This document shows, one piece after another, positions 1 through 7,993 of a DNA stretch of 20,132 nt. The first letter of the stretch is position 1. Each line of letters starts with the position of its first letter. This stretch comes from JBFKAV01 sp041621405 (GTDB lineage: Bacteria > Pseudomonadota > Alphaproteobacteria > Rhodobacterales > Rhodobacteraceae). Under the pieces are notes generated by a model. The model was not told the origin of the DNA. It saw only the letters and a list, made by a program, of their open reading frames with translations, and did not search any database. The position numbers were made by a program, and so were the translations under genes. Location: assembly GCA_041621405.1 (NCBI GenBank), contig JBFKAV010000050.1, forward strand, positions 1 through 20,132, in the 5' to 3' direction.

Positions 1-354
1 TACGACCTGACCTGGATCGCCGCGGTGGAGGAGCATTTTCTCGGCGAGACCATCGCCTCGCTCGGCCAGCGCGACGCCAGCCAACGCATCGCCTGGGCGC
101 TGGTGCGGATCTTCGAGCGGTTGCGCGCCGTCGGACTGGAAAGGGACAAGAGCGTTCCGCTGCCCTTCCGCCAGCAGGACCTTGCCGACGCTTTAGGCCT
201 GTCGCTGGTCCACACCAACAAGACGCTGAAATCGCTCCGCGATGCAGGGCTCGTAAGCTGGAGCGACGGCAGGCTTACGGTCCGCAAGCTCGGTCCACTA
301 GCGAACCTCGCTCTGATCAATCTGGAAAAGCCGACACGTCGGCCGATCATGTGA
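1..354 (+). CDS. Crp/Fnr-family transcriptional regulator, 3' part only
   Basis: The frame is open from base 1, so the start lies outside the window; 117 residues remain. They hold the end of the dimerisation helix and a C-terminal winged helix-turn-helix of the Crp type, with the pattern QQDLADALGLSLVHTNKTLK followed by LRDAGLVSW. The recognition helix has VHTNKTLKSLR. It lacks the E-x-x-S-R of Fnr/Dnr proteins, so its operator is probably not the TTGAC palindrome found elsewhere here. The cNMP-binding-like sensor domain is off the window, so the signal cannot be judged. It ends with TGA at 352-354 and points toward the 3' end of the nir operon. Identification as a Crp-family regulator is solid; its target is unknown. 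Confidence 0.85.
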   Translation, partial: YDLTWIAAVEEHFLGETIASLGQRDASQRIAWALVRIFERLRAVGLERDKSVPLPFRQQDLADALGLSLVHTNKTLKSLRDAGLVSWSDGRLTVRKLGPLANLALINLEKPTRRPIM

Positions 355-468
355 ACCGATCCCGCTTCAATCGCCGCTCCTCCGGTGATGCCTCGACCAC
401 CCTCAACTCAATACTCGGCAGAGGTGCTGGCGGACCAATTCGAACCAGTCTCCATCCGGACAGGATCG
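355..468. other. Short intergenic stretch with nothing recognised
   Basis: I see no gene, strong hairpin or palindromic operator between the Crp-family stop codon and the decayed reading frame on the other strand. Confidence 0.5.
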
Positions 469-1018
469 CTACCTCTTATCCGGCGGAGAGACCGCGCCAC
501 TCGGCGCGAACGGCGGTGCAGTTAGCATGAAGAGGTTTAGGCTGGAGAGGCTGCGTTCTTGGTCGAAGTGGTTTGAGACCACGCTTGCACGGCCGCGAAT
601 TTCTGTAGACTTCGCATGCGCCGCGCCCGGAGCATGGCCCTCTCCCGTCGACGCAACGGCAGGTGCAGGCGGAAGACAGCAAACCGGACGTTGGAGCATC
701 ATGGCCGGGCGGACGATCTCGGGGCTCGTCTTGACGGATATGAACGGGTCGCGCTTGGCAATCCGCGGGCGCTAGCCAGGAGCCCTTTCTGTCTCAAGCC
801 AGGTTCTTCTGACAGGACCGCAGTCGCTCACGATCAGAGGAAAGACCTCCAGCGGTGCGGCGCCCTCGGCCAGCTCGGCCTCGAGTGCAACGGGCATCGC
901 CAGCGTCAATGCGCGCGCCCCAGCCCTGCGGAGGCTCCGCCACCCGCACGGCGAGCGCCGCGATATCGGCTTCGGGCGGGCCTGGGTCGGAGGGCTGGCC
1001 ATGGGGGACGATCAGCGC
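469..1018 (-). pseudogene. Decayed CbiX / sirohydrochlorin-chelatase-like gene
   Basis: Directly after the nirN stop codon, the minus strand reads LIVPHGQPSDPGPPEA and continues IAALAVRVA (about 1018-920). This is the start typical of CbiX-type chelatases of Rhodobacterales, compared from memory. No ATG precedes it. Near 915 the similarity moves to another frame, which reads ALEAELAEGAAPLEVFPL, and this ends at TAG 774-772. The same frame continues past that stop with STGEGHAPGAAHA, which resembles the second H-G-S-G-x-x-x-A-P repeat of the family, and ends at 469. The gene therefore has a missing start, a frameshift and an internal stop. The part below 770 is the weaker assignment. A sirohydrochlorin ferrochelatase would fit a heme d1 cluster, because siroheme is the precursor. 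Confidence 0.5.
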
Positions 1019-1019
1019 C

Positions 1020-2567
1020 TCAGTGGCTGGTGCCTTCCGAGAAGGTGATCTTGTTCCAGACGTTGTACTTCCCCGAAGGCTTGCGCATCGGCAGCCGGGC
1101 GACCTCCTCGAACGTGGCGGCGTCGTAGACGATCACCGCGCCGTCCTCCTCCCAGACCGACACCAGAGCGTAGTGCCCGTCACGGGTGAATTCCACGTGC
1201 GCCACGGTCGCGCCGGGAACGGGGCGGAGCGTGCGCACGATCTCGAGGCTCTCCTTGTCGATCACGTGGATCGCGTCGCGGTTCGCGCCGAAGAACACGT
1301 CGGCCCAGAAATGGGGCGTCGCTTCGTGGCTGCGCAAGAAAAAGCCGGGGCCGAGGGTTTCGATGGTGTCGGTCACCTCCCACGTTTCCGTGTCGATGAT
1401 CGAGAGCTTGCCTTCGCGCAGGTGCGGCGTCGCCATCACCCGGTGGCCGCTGCGAATCCAGCTGATGCCGGAGCCGAGGTGCGGCAGGCCGGAAAGCGGC
1501 AACTCGGCGATTTCGAGCCCGACGTTGAGATTTACCACCACGCCACGCTCGCCGTCTCGGGCGGCGCCGATCAGGAAGCGGTAGTCGGGGGTGAAAAAGA
1601 AATCGTCGATCGGTTCCTCGGTCTCGATGCGACGGCGAGCGAAAAGGCCCTCCGACGAGGGAATGCCCTCGACCATGCCCGCTTCACGGCTGTGGACGAA
1701 GCCCTCGTAGACCGGGGGCGCCTCGGGATCGGTCGCGACCTCCCAGATTTCGGCGGCGTCCTTCAGGGCCAGGATGAAGCTCTGCCGCTCGGGCGCCTGG
1801 TAGACCGCCGAGACCCGGCTCGGCACGCCGTCCTTGCTGATGACCTCCATGATGCGGGCCACCGAGAGGTCCTCGGTCGAGAGGATCGTCAGCGTCATCG
1901 GCAGGTAGTTGGCGACGGCGAGCCACTGGCCGTCGTGGCTCATCGCGATGTTGCGGCTGTTCAGGCCGGCGCGGACCCTGCCGACCTCGGCGAGCGACCA
2001 CAGATCGTATTTCTGCACCCAGCCGTCGCGCGACATGATGAAGACGAAGCGCCCATCGGGGCTGAACTTCGGGCCGCCATGGACGGCGAAGGGGGTCACG
2101 AAGCGGTCGAGGACGGCGAAGCTGTCGCCGTCGATCACGCTGACATGGTGGTCGCCGGTCTCGACCACCAGCGTCAGGTTCAGCGGGTCGGCCTCGAAGG
2201 TCGGCGCCTCGGCCGGGGCGTAGTCCGGGTTCACCTCGCGGCTGGCCAGGATCTCGGCCTCGCCCCAAGGCGGCACTTCGGCAAGCGGCTCGCCGAGGTA
2301 GGCGGCCAGCGCGGCGATCTGCCCGGCGTCGAGCACCTCGTTGAAGCCGGGCATCTGGGTGGCCGCACGGCCATTGGCGATCACGGTTTCCAGGTCGGGG
2401 CCGCGCATCCGGCCGAGCGTCTCGGGGATCAGCGCGGGGCCGATCGCACCGAGCCGACTGGCCCCGTGGCATTCTGCGCAATGCTCGGCGTAGTCCGCCG
2501 CCGGATCGGCCAGCCCTGCGGCGGCGACGAGGAGCGCCGCACTAGCCGAAGCGATGCACCGGATCAT
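1020..2567 (-). CDS. nirN: NirN, cytochrome c / d1-type propeller protein (dihydro-heme d1 dehydrogenase)
   Basis: 515 residues. An N-terminal signal peptide (about 1-20) is followed by a small cytochrome c domain with C30-A-E-C33-H34 and a likely axial Met in QMPGF (M72). An eight-bladed d1-type beta-propeller fills the rest, with repeats such as KFSPDGRFVFIMSRDGW and AMSHDGQWLAVANY. NirN is a periplasmic NirS paralogue that oxidises dihydro-heme d1 in the last step and helps pass heme d1 to NirS. It lacks the longer NirS N-terminal segment and is the last gene of the nir operon. Its start overlaps nirJ by 26 bases, which suggests translational coupling. NirN is chosen over NirS because a clear NirS is at 7994-9748. 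Confidence 0.92.
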   Translation of the reverse strand: MIRCIASASAALLVAAAGLADPAADYAEHCAECHGASRLGAIGPALIPETLGRMRGPDLETVIANGRAATQMPGFNEVLDAGQIAALAAYLGEPLAEVPPWGEAEILASREVNPDYAPAEAPTFEADPLNLTLVVETGDHHVSVIDGDSFAVLDRFVTPFAVHGGPKFSPDGRFVFIMSRDGWVQKYDLWSLAEVGRVRAGLNSRNIAMSHDGQWLAVANYLPMTLTILSTEDLSVARIMEVISKDGVPSRVSAVYQAPERQSFILALKDAAEIWEVATDPEAPPVYEGFVHSREAGMVEGIPSSEGLFARRRIETEEPIDDFFFTPDYRFLIGAARDGERGVVVNLNVGLEIAELPLSGLPHLGSGISWIRSGHRVMATPHLREGKLSIIDTETWEVTDTIETLGPGFFLRSHEATPHFWADVFFGANRDAIHVIDKESLEIVRTLRPVPGATVAHVEFTRDGHYALVSVWEEDGAVIVYDAATFEEVARLPMRKPSGKYNVWNKITFSEGTSH

Positions 2568-3756
2568 GGCTCTTGCCCCGGAACGGCGTGACGGTGACGG
2601 TGCGGTCCTCCTCGACGCCGATCTCGGCGTTGTAGAGGTAGCAGGCCGGGTCCTCGGCCCAGGGGTCGCCGGTCAGCTGCAATGCCCGGATGCGGGTGTT
2701 GCCGCCGCAGATCGCGCGGTGCTGGCAGGCGCCGCAGCGGCCCTTGAGCGGCCGCGGCCGGCGGCGGAGCTCGGCCAGCATCGGGTCTTCGCCGGTCCAG
2801 AGCTCCGAGAACGGCCGCTCCTTTACGCTGCCGATGGTGTAGTTCGACCAGTAAGTGTCAGGATGCACGTTGCCCTGCGTGTCGATGTTCGCCACGCCGA
2901 CGCCCGAGGAATTGCCGCCCCAGGCCTCGAGATGGTCGCGGAGATGGGCGATGACGTCGTCGTCGAAGCGCTCCGCCGCCCAGTTCAGGAAGTACACGCC
3001 GTCGGCATCGTTATTGCCGGTCACGATGTCGAGCGGCGGCCCGCCGGAGACGGCGGCCCAGGCGCGATCGATCAGCAGATCCATCGCAAGCCGCGTCGGG
3101 TCGTGGGCAGCGTCCTCGCCGCGGTGCTTGTCGCCGCGGCCGGCATAGACGAGGTGCGAGAGGTAGAACTTGTCCACCCCCTCGTCGTCGCAGAGCTTGA
3201 TCAGGTCGGGCAGGTGGCGGGAATTGTCGCGCGTCAGCGTGAAGCGCAGGCCCACCTTGATTCCGCGCGCCTTGCACTCGCGCACGCCGCGGAGTGCCGC
3301 CGCGAAGGCGCCCTCGACGCCGCGGAACCAGTCGTTGGTGGCGCCGATCCCGTCGATCGAGATACCGACGTAGTCAAAGCCGGTCTCGGCCACACGGTCG
3401 GCATCTTGCCCATGGATCTTCGTGCCGTTGGTCGACAGCGCCAGCATCCGCAGCAGCTGCCGCGCCCGGGTGGCGATCTCGAACAGATCCTTGCGATCCA
3501 GGGGTTCGCCGCCCGAGAGGATCAGAGCGGGGATCCGGAAGCGGCCCAGATCCTCCAGCACCTCCATCGCCTGCGCATGGCTGAGCTCGCCGGGGAAGTC
3601 GACGTCGGCCGAGACCGTGTAGCAATGCCGGCAGCGCAGGTTGCAGCGCCGCGTGAGGTTCCAGATCACCACCGGCTTCACCGCGCCCTCGCCGCGGCGG
3701 GCGCGGACCGGGGTGGGGTGGACCAACTGGTGCATGTATTCGGTCAGGCGGAACAT
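2542..3756 (-). CDS. nirJ: NirJ, radical SAM enzyme of heme d1 synthesis
   Basis: 404 residues. The radical-SAM cluster motif C38-N-L-R-C42-R-H-C45 comes early, followed by the SAM-binding SGGEP. A C-terminal SPASM/twitch-like cysteine region contains CGACQHRAICGG and a later ACYLY, which would bind an auxiliary Fe-S cluster. In the heme d1 pathway NirJ acts on didecarboxysiroheme, removing the two propionates of rings A and B so that the oxo groups can be placed. It is cytoplasmic. The start is ATG 3756, three bases after the nirH stop, and the end overlaps nirN. Length and motif order match the family; nothing looks damaged. Confidence 0.93.
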   Translation of the reverse strand: MFRLTEYMHQLVHPTPVRARRGEGAVKPVVIWNLTRRCNLRCRHCYTVSADVDFPGELSHAQAMEVLEDLGRFRIPALILSGGEPLDRKDLFEIATRARQLLRMLALSTNGTKIHGQDADRVAETGFDYVGISIDGIGATNDWFRGVEGAFAAALRGVRECKARGIKVGLRFTLTRDNSRHLPDLIKLCDDEGVDKFYLSHLVYAGRGDKHRGEDAAHDPTRLAMDLLIDRAWAAVSGGPPLDIVTGNNDADGVYFLNWAAERFDDDVIAHLRDHLEAWGGNSSGVGVANIDTQGNVHPDTYWSNYTIGSVKERPFSELWTGEDPMLAELRRRPRPLKGRCGACQHRAICGGNTRIRALQLTGDPWAEDPACYLYNAEIGVEEDRTVTVTPFRGKSHDPVHRFG

Positions 3757-3759
3757 GGA

Positions 3760-4248
3760 TCACCCCTCGCGCTGGCGGAGCCGGAGCCCCGTCTTCTTCA
3801 GGATCCGGGTGGAATAGAGGATGTCGCCGCCGCGGCAGGCGGCGCCGAGAAGTGCTGCGATCTCGGCGCGCTTGGCCTCGACCTCCTTGCGGGTCGCACC
3901 GTGGACCATTGCGAAGAGGTTGTAGGGCCAGTCGGGCAACGCGCGCGGGCGCTCATAGGAATGGGTGACGAACGGCAGAGCGCCCACCTCGGGCCCGAGC
4001 TCGGGCAGACGGTCGTCCTCGACGTCCCAGACGGTCATGCCGTTGGCGGTCATGCCGAGGCGATAGTGATTGGGCGCGGCGGCGATCCGGCGGATCACCC
4101 CAATGGCCTTCAGGCGGCCGAGCCGGTCGATCACCGCCGCTTCGCTCATCCCCAGCTCATCGGCAAGAGCTGCGAAGGGCGCCGCAACCAGCGGCAGCCC
4201 GGCCTGGGTGGCCTCGATCAGCCGGCGGTCTGTCGCGTCCAAGGTCAT
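3760..4248 (-). CDS. nirH: NirH, siroheme decarboxylase subunit (AsnC/Lrp-like)
   Basis: 162 residues. An N-terminal winged-helix segment (TDRRLIEATQAGLPLV, SEAAVIDRLGRLKAIGVI) is followed by an AsnC-like alpha/beta domain with HSYERPRALPDWPYNLFAM. NirD, NirL, NirG and NirH together decarboxylate siroheme to 12,18-didecarboxysiroheme; the Lrp-like fold is used as an enzyme, not a DNA-binding protein. It is the L/H-type half, since it shares the Y-E-R...W-P-Y pattern with the second half of NirDL. The start at ATG 4248 forms a 4-base ATGA overlap with the nirG stop. A frame on the same strand is open further upstream, but that part reads as low-complexity Arg/Pro and is a shadow of nirG. Confidence 0.9.
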   Translation of the reverse strand: MTLDATDRRLIEATQAGLPLVAAPFAALADELGMSEAAVIDRLGRLKAIGVIRRIAAAPNHYRLGMTANGMTVWDVEDDRLPELGPEVGALPFVTHSYERPRALPDWPYNLFAMVHGATRKEVEAKRAEIAALLGAACRGGDILYSTRILKKTGLRLRQREG

Positions 4249-4697
4249 GCCGCCACCCGGAAGCCGATGAAGAACTCGCGGAGCTTCGGAAAGCGCAGCA
4301 CGCGTAGCCCGGTCTCCGCCTCGATCGCCCCCGCGGCGGCGGCGATCCCGGCCTTGTCCTCGGTCGCCAGCACGAACCACATGTTGAGCGCGTGGTCGCG
4401 GGCGTAGTTGTGCGCAACCTCTGGGTGGGCGTTGACCCGGTCGGCCACCTCCTCGAAGCGTTCCCCGGGCACCGCCATGGCGCAGAGGCAGAAGGCCCCG
4501 CCCATCGCCTCGGCGTCGAAGAACGGGCCGAAGCGGGTGATGATGCCCTCGCGCCGCAGCTGGGCCAGCCGCTCGATCAGCTCCTCCTCGGCGAGGCCGA
4601 GCCCGGCGGCAACTTGGGCGAAGGGGCGCGGGGTCAGCGGCAGGTCCTCCTGCATCCGGTTCAGTACTCTCCGGTCGATCGCGTCGAACTCGCTCAT
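4245..4697 (-). CDS. nirG: NirG, siroheme decarboxylase subunit (AsnC/Lrp-like)
   Basis: 150 residues beginning MSEFDAIDRRVLNRMQ. The winged-helix part (AEEELIERLAQLRREGIITR) precedes the AsnC-like domain with HNYARDHALNMWFVLA, the D/G-type signature also seen in the first half of NirDL. It should form the decarboxylase with NirH, in parallel with the D-L pair. ATG 4697 overlaps the NirDL stop (ATGA), and its own stop overlaps the nirH start, so translation is probably coupled throughout. An upstream in-frame start exists at 4748, but it would lie inside nirDL, so the ATGA start is preferred. G rather than D is assigned by order in the operon. Confidence 0.88.
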   Translation of the reverse strand: MSEFDAIDRRVLNRMQEDLPLTPRPFAQVAAGLGLAEEELIERLAQLRREGIITRFGPFFDAEAMGGAFCLCAMAVPGERFEEVADRVNAHPEVAHNYARDHALNMWFVLATEDKAGIAAAAGAIEAETGLRVLRFPKLREFFIGFRVAA

Positions 4698-5692
4698 GCG
4701 GCATCTTCCTCCTTCAGCGAAATCAGCGCGCCAGTCTGCTTGAAGCACCTGAGCGAGAAGAGAACGCGGTAAGGGGCGCCGGCAAGCTCGGGAAGCGCCG
4801 CGGCCGCGCTCAGCACCTCGAGCGCCTCGGAGCGCGAGCGCGCGTGGATCATGGCGTAGAGCCGGTAGGGCCAGACCCCCTGCGCCGGCTGGCGCTCGTA
4901 GCAGAGCGTGACCCCCCGGTGCGCCGCAAGGCGCGGCCCTGCGGCATCGATCCGCTCCGGCGCGATGTCCCAGACAACCATGGCGTTGGCGCGCCAGCCG
5001 AGGGCGCGGTGGCGCACGATCACGCCGTGCCGCGCGATCACACCTGCCTCCTGAAGCACCCTGATGCGGTCGAGCACCTCGCCCTCCTGGCGGCCAAGGC
5101 GACCGGCGATCTCGGCATAGGGGCGCGCGGCGAGCGGCAGGCCGGTGGTCAGCGCCTGCAGGATGCGCCGGTCGCCGGGGACCATGGCCTCAGGCCTCGC
5201 CGGGCGCGGTGGCGGCACTGCCGAGCGGTCGCCCCCGAGCGAGAAGCCGAGATCGACGTTGAACGGACGGACGAGCCGCAAATCGAGCACAGTGAGCCCG
5301 CTCCGTGACCTGACCCGCGCCAGCGCGGCGTCGACATGGGTGCGGTCCGGGCCGGTGGCGACGAACCAAAGATTGATTTCGTGCTCGCGCAGGTAGGAGT
5401 GATTCACGCCAGGCTCCGCGCCGATGATCGCGGCCACCTCCTCGACGCGCTCGGGCGGTGCCGAGACTGCGGCGAGGGTGCTGGCAGAGACCGTGTTCGG
5501 CGCGCAGGTTCCGCCGACCCGGGTGATCCGCCCAGCGTCGCGCATCCGCGCCAGCCGGTCGATCACCTCGGTCTCCTCGAGCCCCAACGCGGCCCCGATT
5601 TCGGCGAAGGGGCAGGGCGTGAGCGGGAAGTCGCGCTGCCAGTCGTCGAGCAGGCGCCGGTCGAACGGATCGGTGACGAACGCGCTCGCCAT
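4694..5692 (-). CDS. nirDL: NirDL fusion, siroheme decarboxylase
   Basis: 332 residues made of two complete AsnC/Lrp-like units. The first (about 8-150) has HSYLREHEINLWFVATG; the second (about 170-325) has CYERQPAQGVWPYRLYAM. They are joined by a Pro-rich linker (VPPPRPARP). In Pseudomonas nirD and nirL are separate; fused NirDL is known, for example from Hydrogenobacter and Paracoccus. The enzyme removes two acetate carboxyl groups from siroheme. The start is ATG 5692, whose first base is the last base of the nirF stop (TGATG); a GTG at 5695 is possible but less likely. The end overlaps nirG. Confidence 0.9.
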   Translation of the reverse strand: MASAFVTDPFDRRLLDDWQRDFPLTPCPFAEIGAALGLEETEVIDRLARMRDAGRITRVGGTCAPNTVSASTLAAVSAPPERVEEVAAIIGAEPGVNHSYLREHEINLWFVATGPDRTHVDAALARVRSRSGLTVLDLRLVRPFNVDLGFSLGGDRSAVPPPRPARPEAMVPGDRRILQALTTGLPLAARPYAEIAGRLGRQEGEVLDRIRVLQEAGVIARHGVIVRHRALGWRANAMVVWDIAPERIDAAGPRLAAHRGVTLCYERQPAQGVWPYRLYAMIHARSRSEALEVLSAAAALPELAGAPYRVLFSLRCFKQTGALISLKEEDAA

Positions 5693-6843
5693 CACAGCCC
5701 CGTCCGGTGGGCGCGGGCGGTGAAGAAGATGCCGGAGGGGCTGACCGCCTCGATCTCGGCGAGCTTCTCGAAGGTCGCGGTGTCATAGACCACCACCTTG
5801 CCGGCGTCGCGCACCGAGACCCAGACCTCGTGCCCGCGCGGCGTGAACTCCATGTGAAGCACGGCGGGACCGGGCTTGAGCTCGTGAATGACCTGCTTGC
5901 TGAGCGTGTCGATCACCTGGATCGTGTCGTTCAGGGGATGGGCGAAGTTGACCCAGATCTGCCGCCCGTCGGGTCGCGACATGGCGAAAACGGGCTGGCC
6001 GTGAGTCGGGGTGCGCCCGGCTTCGGAGAAGTCCCTCGCATCGACCCAGAGCAGCTCGTGATAGCCTACCGCCGGCAGCACGAATTCGGCGCCTGCGAGC
6101 GCCCAGCCTTCGAGGTGAGGCATCTTGTAGACCGGTAGGTCCTGCTGGCCGCGACCGTAGCCCGGCAGCACGCGGACCGGCGCCGGCGCGGCCTGCCAGA
6201 GGTCGAGCGCGGTCAACCCGTCCTCGCCGAAAAGCCCGGCGATGTAGGTGCGCCCGTCTGCCGTGATAAGTGCGTCGTAGGGATTGGCGCCGATCCCTTT
6301 GACCTTGGTGATGACCGGGCCCTCGCCCGAGAGATCGGCGATCCAGGTCTCGCCCGCGTCCCAAAGGCTGAAGACGAAGCGGCGCCCTGGCGCATCCACC
6401 AGCCCGATCGTCTTGGAACCGGTCGGGATGTCGGCCACGAGCTCCAGAGTCTCGGCGTCGAACACGCGCACCCCGCCGGGTTCATAGTTCGACACCGCCA
6501 CGAGGCGCCCGTCGTCCGAGATCGCGCCACCGATGGAGTTGCCCGCCTGAATTACCCGCGCGGCGATGCCCTGGGTGACGAGATCGACCTTGGTCAGCCC
6601 GCCGTCGCGGCCGAAGACATAGGCGAAGCGCTGGTCCGGCGAATAGACCAGCGAGGCGTGGGAGAGGTCGCCCAGGCCCTCGATTCGGCCGATCGCGGAG
6701 CGCTCGGACTGATCGACGAGAAGAAGCGAGCCGGTCTCGCGCTCGACGACGAGCCCGAGGTCGCCCGTCGTGCGGATCTCCCCGGCTGGCGCGGCCGCGG
6801 TTGCGCCAATGAGCAGCGACAAGGCCAGAATCATGCGCCTCAT
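5692..6843 (-). CDS. nirF: NirF, d1-type propeller protein of heme d1 synthesis
   Basis: 383 residues with an N-terminal hydrophobic signal (RRMILALSLLIGATAAAPAG) and then only a d1-type beta-propeller, with no cytochrome c domain. Repeats include SPDQRFAYVFGRDGGLTKVD, MSRPDGRQIWVNFAHP and EFTPRGHEVWVSVRDAGK. NirF is a periplasmic protein that binds late heme d1 intermediates and is needed before the NirN step. A His in LSHASLVY (H62) is a candidate heme ligand. ATG 6843 gives an ATGA overlap with the nirC stop and leaves the signal peptide at the N-terminus. A longer frame upstream is nirC read out of frame. Confidence 0.92.
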   Translation of the reverse strand: MRRMILALSLLIGATAAAPAGEIRTTGDLGLVVERETGSLLLVDQSERSAIGRIEGLGDLSHASLVYSPDQRFAYVFGRDGGLTKVDLVTQGIAARVIQAGNSIGGAISDDGRLVAVSNYEPGGVRVFDAETLELVADIPTGSKTIGLVDAPGRRFVFSLWDAGETWIADLSGEGPVITKVKGIGANPYDALITADGRTYIAGLFGEDGLTALDLWQAAPAPVRVLPGYGRGQQDLPVYKMPHLEGWALAGAEFVLPAVGYHELLWVDARDFSEAGRTPTHGQPVFAMSRPDGRQIWVNFAHPLNDTIQVIDTLSKQVIHELKPGPAVLHMEFTPRGHEVWVSVRDAGKVVVYDTATFEKLAEIEAVSPSGIFFTARAHRTGL

Positions 6844-7157
6844 GACGCGCCCCCGTCCAGCAGGTAGTGCGCGATCCATTCCGCCTCCGCCTCGCTGATG
6901 AGCGGGCGCCATGGCGGCATCGGCGTACCGGGAATGCCATCCAAGATCACCGCCTTCAGGCTCTCGGGCGTGTGGTGCGCGATGGTCGCAGGGCGGATGT
7001 CGGGACCGAGCCCGCCCTTGAGCATCAGCCCGTGGCAGGAGCCGCAATCCTGATGGACAAGCCGCGTCAGCGCGTCGGCATCCGGCGCGGCTTCGCCGGC
7101 CCAGACCGCCCCAGATAGGGCGAGCAGGGCCGCAAGGCTACGCACCGGCGGCGGCAT
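6840..7157 (-). CDS. nirC: NirC, periplasmic c-type cytochrome
   Basis: 105 residues: signal peptide (cleavage near A20, AVWAGEA), one heme motif C38-G-S-C41-H42, and a likely axial Met in GTPMPPWRPLIS (M80). NirC is a small monoheme cytochrome that can donate electrons to NirS and has been proposed to serve the heme d1 maturation proteins. It overlaps the end of nirE by 20 bases and the start of nirF by 4. The small size and position between nirE and nirF match the Paracoccus order. Confidence 0.93.
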   Translation of the reverse strand: MPPPVRSLAALLALSGAVWAGEAAPDADALTRLVHQDCGSCHGLMLKGGLGPDIRPATIAHHTPESLKAVILDGIPGTPMPPWRPLISEAEAEWIAHYLLDGGAS

Positions 7158-7923
7158 TCAGATGCATGGCAAGATCGGGGATGGCCATGCCTTCCGCGGT
7201 GTAGAGCGAGACCACGTGGCCGATGAAGAAAAGGACCGGCCCGTCCACCGGCCACGCGCGCATGTCGAGGGCGATGCGATCAAGCCGGCTCAGAAGCCGC
7301 GCCTCGCGCGGCGTGGTCGCGTTGGCGACCCCCATGGCCGGCAGACTGGCAGGCATCCCTTCTGCGATCAGCCGCATCGCGATCTGGCCGATACTGGCCG
7401 CGCCCATGTAGACCACCAGCGTCGTCTCCGGATCGGCCAGGCCCTTCCAGTTCAGATCGAGCGCGCGGTCCTTCAGGCGGTGGCCGGTGACGTACTGAAC
7501 GCCGCTGGCCAGCCCTCGATGGGTAAGCGGCACGCCCGTCGCCGCGGCCGCGCCCTGCGCGGCGGTGATCCCGGGGGCGTATTCCACGGTGATGCCGCGC
7601 TGAGCGAGATGGGCGGCCTCTTCCGAGCCGCGCCCGAAGATCAGCGGATCGCCACCCTTCAGCCGGGCGACTGTGAGCCCGGCGCCGGCGAGCTCGGCGA
7701 GGATTTCGTTGATGCGGTCCTGCGGGACCGCGTGATGGCCCGGCGCCTTGCCAACCGGAACCAGCCGCGCCGTGGCGGGCACCGTGGCCATGATCTCGGG
7801 CGAGACCAGCCGGTCGTAGACCACCGCCTCGGCCTCGGCGAGCATCCGGACGGCACGGAGCGTCATCAGCTCCGGATCCCCCGGCCCTGCCCCGATGAGA
7901 TAGACTTTGCCCGCTTTCGTCAT
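7138..7923 (-). CDS. nirE: NirE, uroporphyrinogen-III C-methyltransferase
   Basis: 261 residues of the CobA/SUMT family. The sequence shows VYLIGAGPGDPELMTL near the N-terminus, ARLKGGDPLIFGRGSEEA in the middle, and PGITAAQGAAAATGVPLTHR after it, all hallmark SAM/substrate-binding motifs. It methylates uroporphyrinogen III at C2 and C7 to precorrin-2, the branch point toward siroheme and heme d1. It lacks the CysG N-terminal dehydrogenase/chelatase half, so oxidation and iron insertion need other proteins. ATG 7923 has a purine-rich GAGAGAGGG upstream. It lies 70 bases after nirS, across a strong hairpin, which may set lower expression than nirS. Confidence 0.95.
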   Translation of the reverse strand: MTKAGKVYLIGAGPGDPELMTLRAVRMLAEAEAVVYDRLVSPEIMATVPATARLVPVGKAPGHHAVPQDRINEILAELAGAGLTVARLKGGDPLIFGRGSEEAAHLAQRGITVEYAPGITAAQGAAAATGVPLTHRGLASGVQYVTGHRLKDRALDLNWKGLADPETTLVVYMGAASIGQIAMRLIAEGMPASLPAMGVANATTPREARLLSRLDRIALDMRAWPVDGPVLFFIGHVVSLYTAEGMAIPDLAMHLNAAAGA

Positions 7924-7964
7924 GGCCCTCTCTCGGCTGAAGCGACCCCTGGCGGCGAAACGGG

Positions 7965-7986
7965 GGGGCCGGCGCGAACCGGCCCC
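7965..7986 (-). repeat. Perfect 8-bp hairpin between nirS and nirE
   Basis: On the minus strand GGGGCCGG, loop TTCGCG, CCGGCCCC forms an uninterrupted 8-base GC stem eight bases after the nirS stop. No T tract follows (the sequence goes on C-rich, then GTTTCGCC), so a strong intrinsic terminator is unlikely. A partial terminator or a 3'-end stabiliser for abundant nirS mRNA fits better. Confidence 0.6.
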
Positions 7987-7993
7987 GCCGCGC

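Noticed and set aside
527..1128. Small plus-strand frames in the nirN-proximal gap
   Set aside because: No family resemblance, no ribosome-binding site, and Arg/Pro-rich composition. The minus strand gives the better explanation as a decayed chelatase gene.
855..2591. Open plus-strand frame of 578 codons opposite nirN
   Set aside because: Antisense shadow of a high-GC gene: the product has repetitive Arg/Asp/His/Ala composition and no domain, while the other strand encodes NirN with all motifs.
2554..4407. Open plus-strand frame of 617 codons opposite nirJ and nirH
   Set aside because: Same kind of antisense shadow, no recognisable domain and spanning two real genes on the other strand.
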